Origin: Closterium sp. Naga37s-1
Taxonomy: Eukaryota > Streptophyta > Zygnematophyceae > Desmidiales > Closteriaceae
DNA length: 64,000 bases
Direction of reading: 5' to 3'
NCBI GenBank assembly: GCA_947471745.1
Contig: CANJKZ010000093.1
Coordinates: 2,341,501-2,405,500 of the forward strand
Shown here: positions 59,301-64,000 of the stretch, in pieces
How the letters are laid out: every line of letters starts with the position of its first letter
Position numbering within the stretch: the first letter of the stretch is position 1
Translations under genes and position numbers: made by a program
The notes under the pieces: model-generated
The model's input: only the letters and a program-made list of their open reading frames with translations
The model's database searches: none
What the model was told of the DNA's origin: nothing

Positions 59301-61721
59301 GGAAGTCGGAGCACGGGCCGGTGCACGGGCGAACGCCGACCACCCCACCGACCGATACCTCGACGGCGACGCTGCCTCTGCTCGCCGAGGTCGGTGAGCT
59401 TGCTGCTGAGGACGTCGAGGACGTCCGACCTCCTTCCCCTCCCTCTACGACCCCTGCCCCTCCGCTCCTGGCCGACCTGCGCGGGCTGACCTCGGTGTCG
59501 GCCTCCGGCAATGAGGGGATTAGTGGGCCGTCGCCTTCGGCGACGACCACGGGCATCGCCGGTGGCCGACGTGACAAGCGGCAAGTCGACCTGATAGGGG
59601 AGGAGCAAGTCGAGGAGAAGCAAGTCGAGGAGAAGCAGCCGACAGGGGAGCAGGCAGCAGTAAAGCCGACCACGGAGCAGTCGGCAACCGGGCAATCGGC
59701 AGGGGAGCCGACCACAGGGGAGAAGTCGGCCAGGAAGTCGACTGAGTTGCAGCAGGACGACGAGGGGGAGGAGGACGCCGAGGAGTCAACCAAGAGTGGC
59801 GTGGTGGAGGTTCCGCCTGAACCCCGGAAGTCAGGCCGACTTCGGAGGCCACCCGACTTCTTCGTCCCTGCTGCCTTCACCACGGTGTACGACGTGGACG
59901 ACGATGACCTGGCGTACGACAACGCCGAGGAGGATGAGGAGTTCCCGGAGCTCGACCCCGACTTGCATGCCGACCCTGAGCACTGTTGGGACATCTCGAC
60001 GATGACGGTGAAGGAGGCGTTGGCAAGCTGGAAGGGCCCGGCGGTGAAGGCCGCAATGGAGGAGGAGATCCGCAGCCTCATCAACATGGGCACTTGGGAG
60101 CTGGTCGAACGCCCGCCGGGAGTGAACATCATGAAGAACCGGTGGGTGTTGACGACGAAGTACCACGTCGACGACACCGTCGAGCGCGAGAAGGCGAGGC
60201 TGGTCGTGAAGGGCTTCACCCAGGTGTATGGCGCCGACTACGACGAGACGTTCGCGCCGGTGGGCAGCTACGTCACGCTGAGGATCTTCCTCAGCATCGT
60301 CGCCGTCCTCAACCTCAACCTGATGCAGCTCGACATGAAGAACGCCTTCCTGCAGAACAAGCTCGTCCGGGTGCTCTACATGTCCCAGCCGGACTACTTC
60401 AACGACGGAACCGGCCGGGTGTGCAAGCTGCTGAAGAGCCTGTACGGGCTGAAGCAGTCGCCGCTGCTGTGGTACTTGGCGCTCAACGACGTGCTGGTTG
60501 GCTCCGAGTGGAAGAAGAGCCAGGTCGACGAGGCTCTGCACTTCAAGGTCGGCGACGACGGAGTGGCCTGCTGGGTGCTGGTCTACGTCGACGACTCGCT
60601 CGCCGCCAGCAGCAGCACCGAGATGTTGAAGGAGCTGAAGGAGCTGCTGGAGTCCGCCTTCGAGCTGCGTGAGATCTCGCCGGTGCAGAAGTACCTCGGG
60701 CTGGAGATCGTCCACGACAGGTCGGCGGGGAAGCTGTGGCTGCACCAGCAGGGCTACGCCGACAAGCTGCGTAGGCGCTTCATCGACGAGGAGCAGACCG
60801 GGCGCACCCCGAAGACGCCGGTCTCGGTCGACGCCTACGCCGAGCTCACCTTCGACGACGAGGAGGCACAGGAGCGACAGGAGGAGGAGTACCGGCAGAA
60901 GGTCGGCTCGATGCAGTTCGCGGCGACGACGACGAGGCCGGACATCGCCTTCGCCTGCAGCAAGCTGGGGAGCGGCCTCACGGTGAGGAGCGACCAGTAC
61001 TGGCGCGAGGTCGACCGCTGCCTTGCCTACCTCACCAACACGCGTGACACCGCCCTGGAGTTCGGCGGTGGACCTGAGTCGCTGGAGCTGGTCGGCTGTG
61101 TGGACGCTGACGACGCCGGTGACAAGCAGAACAGGACGAGCACGGGCGGCTACGTGTTTGCTACGGAGGGGCCGCAGTCTCCTGGTCGAGCCAGCGCATC
61201 AAGTGCGCGACGTTGTCGTCGACCGAGTCGGAGTATGTGGCGGTCACTAAAGCCGGCAAGGAGGGACGCCAACTTCGCTACCTCCTCGCAGAGTTCCTGC
61301 AGCTGGATGCTGGGAAGCCGACCGTCCTCCGGGTGGACAACAAGTCGGCCATCACAGTCGCCGATGGCATGGGGTTGACGGGCAACCTCAAGCACATGGA
61401 ACGGCGACAGGCCTGGCTGCAGCACATGGTGAAGCACGGGAAGTTTTCACTGAAGTACATCCCGACCGCTGAGCAGCCGGCCGACTTCTTGATGAAGGCA
61501 CTGCACTATCCGGCCTTCAACCGGTGCTCCATCGCCATCGGCCAGGTGCGCTTGGCCGACGTGGGCGACGAAGTTGACGACGTGCAGCAGTAGGTGCCAT
61601 GCCCGCTTGAATGGCTGGTGCGGTGGACGACGTGTTGTGTGTTGGGTGCACGTCGACGAGCTATTCTCCGAGGAGTACTGCCGTGTTGGCTGGGGGCCCA
61701 AGCGTGAACGCGGCAGGGGAG

Positions 61722-62893
61722 TGTCAACAGGAGTTGTGTGCTGGCCCCGTCCTTGCTTGGGCGGAGCCGACTTCGTGGTCGGGTGTGAGGGGAGCAGCCG
61801 ACCTGCAGCAGTGGGCGAGCTGGTTGATGAGGAGGTCGACCTGCACGGGGGCCACTGCACGGGGAGGTCGATCTGGGAAGTCGACCTGCAGAGGGCGTCG
61901 ACTTGGTGACGCCAACTTGGGGCAGCCGACTTGGGTTGTCGGCTGACAGGATTGCTGGTCGACCCGGTAGTTGGTCGACCAGGCCTGCTGGTCGACTTGG
62001 TGGTTGGTCGACCAGGCGTGATGTCGACCTGGTGGTCGACCTGACCTGGTAGTCGACGGAGGAGGGGCCGACGTCGACCACGACTCAGGACGCCGAGCAG
62101 CTGGGCGTCGAGTAGTAGGGCTTCAACTTGGTGACGCCGACTTTGGGTAGCCGACTTGGGTGGTCGGCTGACAACTGCGCTGGTCGACATGGAGCTGGTT
62201 GACCAGGAGTGCTGGTCGACGTGGAACTGGTCGACCAGGGGCGTGGTCGACCTGGTGAGGTCGACTTGGGGTGGTCGTCGACTTGGGAGGTCGACGGGCA
62301 CATACAGGAGCAGCTGGTCGACGTGGTTGCCCGGTCGACCAGGTTACCTGGGTGACGAGGTTCTGCGGAAGAGTGCGACGGTCGCCCAGGCGAAGTTGGC
62401 GAGTCCGACCGCGGTGGTGGTATCCCGAGGTCGACGTGGCTGATCAGATGCAGTCATTAGCGCCAGGTTGACTTGGTGTGTGTGCTGTGTAGGTGACTAG
62501 GCTCCGCACGCCAATCATATGCGAGAACCTGCGAAGCTGGTGCGATGCTGTACTGCGGGAGTTACGCTGGCACGCCGTCAACCTGCAGCGTTGGCACGCC
62601 GTCGACTTTGCACTGCTGGAGCGCGGTCGACCAAGTCGTGCTGGAACGCGGTCGACCATTCTGCGCTGGCAGTCGACCGACCTGAATGCTAGCCCGGATG
62701 TAGTCTTGCCATGCCAACTTCATCGTACCATTATTGTCAACCTTCTCTAGTGAAACTCTTGCCAAAATTACCCCGTGATCTAGCAAGCAGTGTGTGCACT
62801 AGGAAAACGACTAAGGAACAACGAACGCAGAGATCACATGAGCAACCGTGCCTAGCCCGTAGTCTAGCTCCCGTTGTAGTAGTTATCTCCGCA
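61722..62893 (+). repeat. 3' LTR of Copia D
   Basis: Same length and ends as the 5' LTR; preceded by CGCGGCAGGGGAG, a likely polypurine tract. Confidence 0.93.
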
Positions 62894-62999
62894 CTTTAAA
62901 CGTAAATAACAACTTGTTGGTTAGTCCAATCACATATGGCACCAATAGTACCATCACCAGCACCTCACAAGTGGGTGCGAATGCACTCATAAGACTCCC

Positions 63000-63295
63000 T
63001 TGCTTTTCACTTCCTTATGAATGCATATACGAGTCTCTCTCCTTACCGACTAGCCTCCCTCCTTACTGACTAGTCTCCCTCTTTACCGACTAGTCTCCCT
63101 CTTTACTGGCTAGTCTCCCTCCTTACCGGCTAGACTCCCTCCTTACCAACTTGTCTCCTTCCTTACCTCTCCCTCCTTACTGACTAGTCTCCCACCTTAC
63201 CGACTAGCCTCCCTCCTTACCTTACTGACTAGTCTCCCTCCTTACTGAATTGTCTCCCTCCTTACCGGCTAGTCTCCCTCCTTACTGACTCCTGG
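63000..63295. repeat. 20-bp minisatellite in the second LRR copy
   Basis: About 13 units of GACTAGTCTCCCTCCTTACC with small variations. It has no counterpart in the first LRR gene, so it arose or expanded after the duplication. Confidence 0.9.
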
Positions 63296-63734
63296 TTGGC
63301 ATTGGCTTTGTCATAACGCAAAAGGCTTTGCGTGGCAGCACCTGAGGGTGGAGACACAGTTTTGCAGCCCATAAGCAGCGGCTTACCTTCTTCATGTGCA
63401 GCTCCTTTCCTTTCTCATACCTCGAGGAGCTCATGGGATGCGTGGTGGCACTTACGAAGACGTTACGAACTCACAGGATCTCGAGGGACCCCATTGTCCA
63501 GAAGCCGCGAGGAACAACGCCAGAGAAGCGGTTGTGGGAAACGTTGCTGTTGGCATAGAGCAGCATTGGCAAGGAAATGATACAGGTGTTTAGGAGGAGC
63601 GGCCATGTGATTTCAAACAATGTATGGCCAGGTATGCCTATACCACTTACAACTTTTCCAGAAACATCCAGCCAGCTATTTTTGGTCAAAGGGGTCCCGT
63701 GAAGTTGTTGTGTGCGAGGTTGCTGCACGCATAA

Positions 63735-64000
63735 AGGGCATGGCTTGGATGCAATGAAGGGTATGGCTAGGATGCAATGAAATGAGTGGCTTGGATGCAA
63801 TCAAATGAGTGCCTTGGATGCAATGAAATGAATGGCTCGGATGCAATGACATGAGTGGCTTGGATGCAATGAAATGAGTGTCTTGGATGCAATGAAACGA
63901 GTGGCTTGGATGCAATGAAATGAGTGGCTTGGATGCAATAAAATGAGAGGCTTGGTTGCAATGAAATGAGTGGATTGGATGCAATGAAATGAGTGGCTTG
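63735..64000. repeat. 23-bp minisatellite, expanded in the second LRR copy
   Basis: About 12 units of GGATGCAATGAAATGAGTGG plus CTT, running off the window edge. The homologous array in the first gene (4660-4800) has about six. Confidence 0.92.

Larger units (their letters stand above)
55193..62893 (+). mobile_element. Copia retrotransposon D, both LTRs, broken
   Basis: Two 1172-base LTRs (55193-56364, 61722-62893) differ at about 30 sites by my count, near 2.6 percent, or roughly two million years at a typical plant rate. Target duplication CTCCA (55188-55192) and CTTTA (62894-62898) have drifted apart; the empty site in the first LRR gene is CTCCA at 4155-4159. Parts in order: gag (about 56.5-57.6 kb), CCHC zinc knuckle (about 57.67 kb), protease with LLDSGCSHH (about 58.0 kb), integrase with HIDMCGPF and SDRGGEF (about 58.4-59.2 kb), reverse transcriptase with VKGFTQ and VYVDDS (about 60.0-60.7 kb), RNase H ending near 61.6 kb, and a purine tract before the 3' LTR. 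Complete layout but a fossil, roughly half a dozen breaks. It lies in an intron of the second LRR copy. Confidence 0.93.
52027..64000 (-). pseudogene. Second LRR gene copy, decayed and interrupted, 5' end outside window
   Basis: Exons matching the first LRR gene: 63651-63722, 63475-63546 (NVSHNRFSGVVPRGFW), 53908-53976, 53587-53658 (SENQLHGSLPDSISRLASLQ), 53277-53347, 52544-52668 (Cys-rich C-cap) and 52027-52250 (stalk and tail). Damage: exon 63651-63722 has an in-frame TGA; exon 53277-53347 is one base short with a CAG acceptor changed to AAG and a weak GTTGAG donor; the counterpart of 3483-3548 is gone. A solo-LTR-like insert and a 7.7-kb Copia lie in the intron between 53976 and 63475. The C-cap and stalk exons are still open, and here the stop follows LMLGK directly, a cleaner GPI-type end than in the first copy. 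The stalk has only about five six-residue units. Most likely a pseudogene; a short 3' transcript cannot be excluded. Confidence 0.75.

Noticed and set aside
1-64000. Receptor kinase domain partnering the LRRs
   Set aside because: No kinase motifs were found on the minus strand downstream of the LRRs; the gene ends in a stalk and hydrophobic tail.

Overview
The window looks like nuclear DNA from a green plant-lineage eukaryote. Genes are split by GT-AG introns, plant-type leucine-rich repeats (LRRs) of the LxxNxFxGxIP kind are encoded one repeat per exon, and Copia retrotransposons are abundant. The minisatellite-rich introns and the glycine-rich gag of one Copia family make me think of a streptophyte alga such as a desmid, but that is a guess. 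There are no bacterial-style operons, rRNA or tRNA genes. Layout: (1) 1.2-15 kb, minus strand: an apparently complete LRR gene of at least 25 exons. It has a cysteine-containing N-cap, 22 LRR exons with phase-2 introns, a Cys-rich C-cap, an Ala/Pro/Ser arabinogalactan-like stalk and a hydrophobic tail like a GPI-anchor signal. Two short hAT-type elements with 8-bp target duplications sit in one intron. A stray LRR exon at 0.7 kb shows that another copy once lay to the left. (2) 15.8-30.1 kb: three multi-exon genes that may form one large DNA transposon. These are a minus-strand Plavaka-type (CACTA superfamily) transposase with an N-terminal C2H2 finger, a divergent plus-strand Ulp1/C48-like peptidase gene of 240 codons, and a plus-strand gene for an 865-residue charged, probably nuclear protein of unknown function. 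Their introns and 3' flank are swollen by minisatellites with 14-, 38-, 41-, 45- and 54-bp units. (3) 33.6-33.9 kb: a lone signal-peptide-like exon on the minus strand. (4) 35.1-51.0 kb: a nest of broken Copia elements, including one with both LTRs and a TTCGG target duplication inside an older one. (5) 52.0-64.0 kb, minus strand: a second, decayed copy of the LRR gene that runs out of the window. It carries a solo-LTR-like insertion (54.2-55.0 kb) and a Copia element with two 1172-bp LTRs (55.2-62.9 kb). The intact gene on the left preserves the empty target site of both insertions. The LRR product is likely a secreted or wall/plasma-membrane-attached recognition or adhesion protein without a kinase. 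The centre and right are mainly a record of transposon activity. All exon calls come from reading frame, splice-site and phase consistency by eye.
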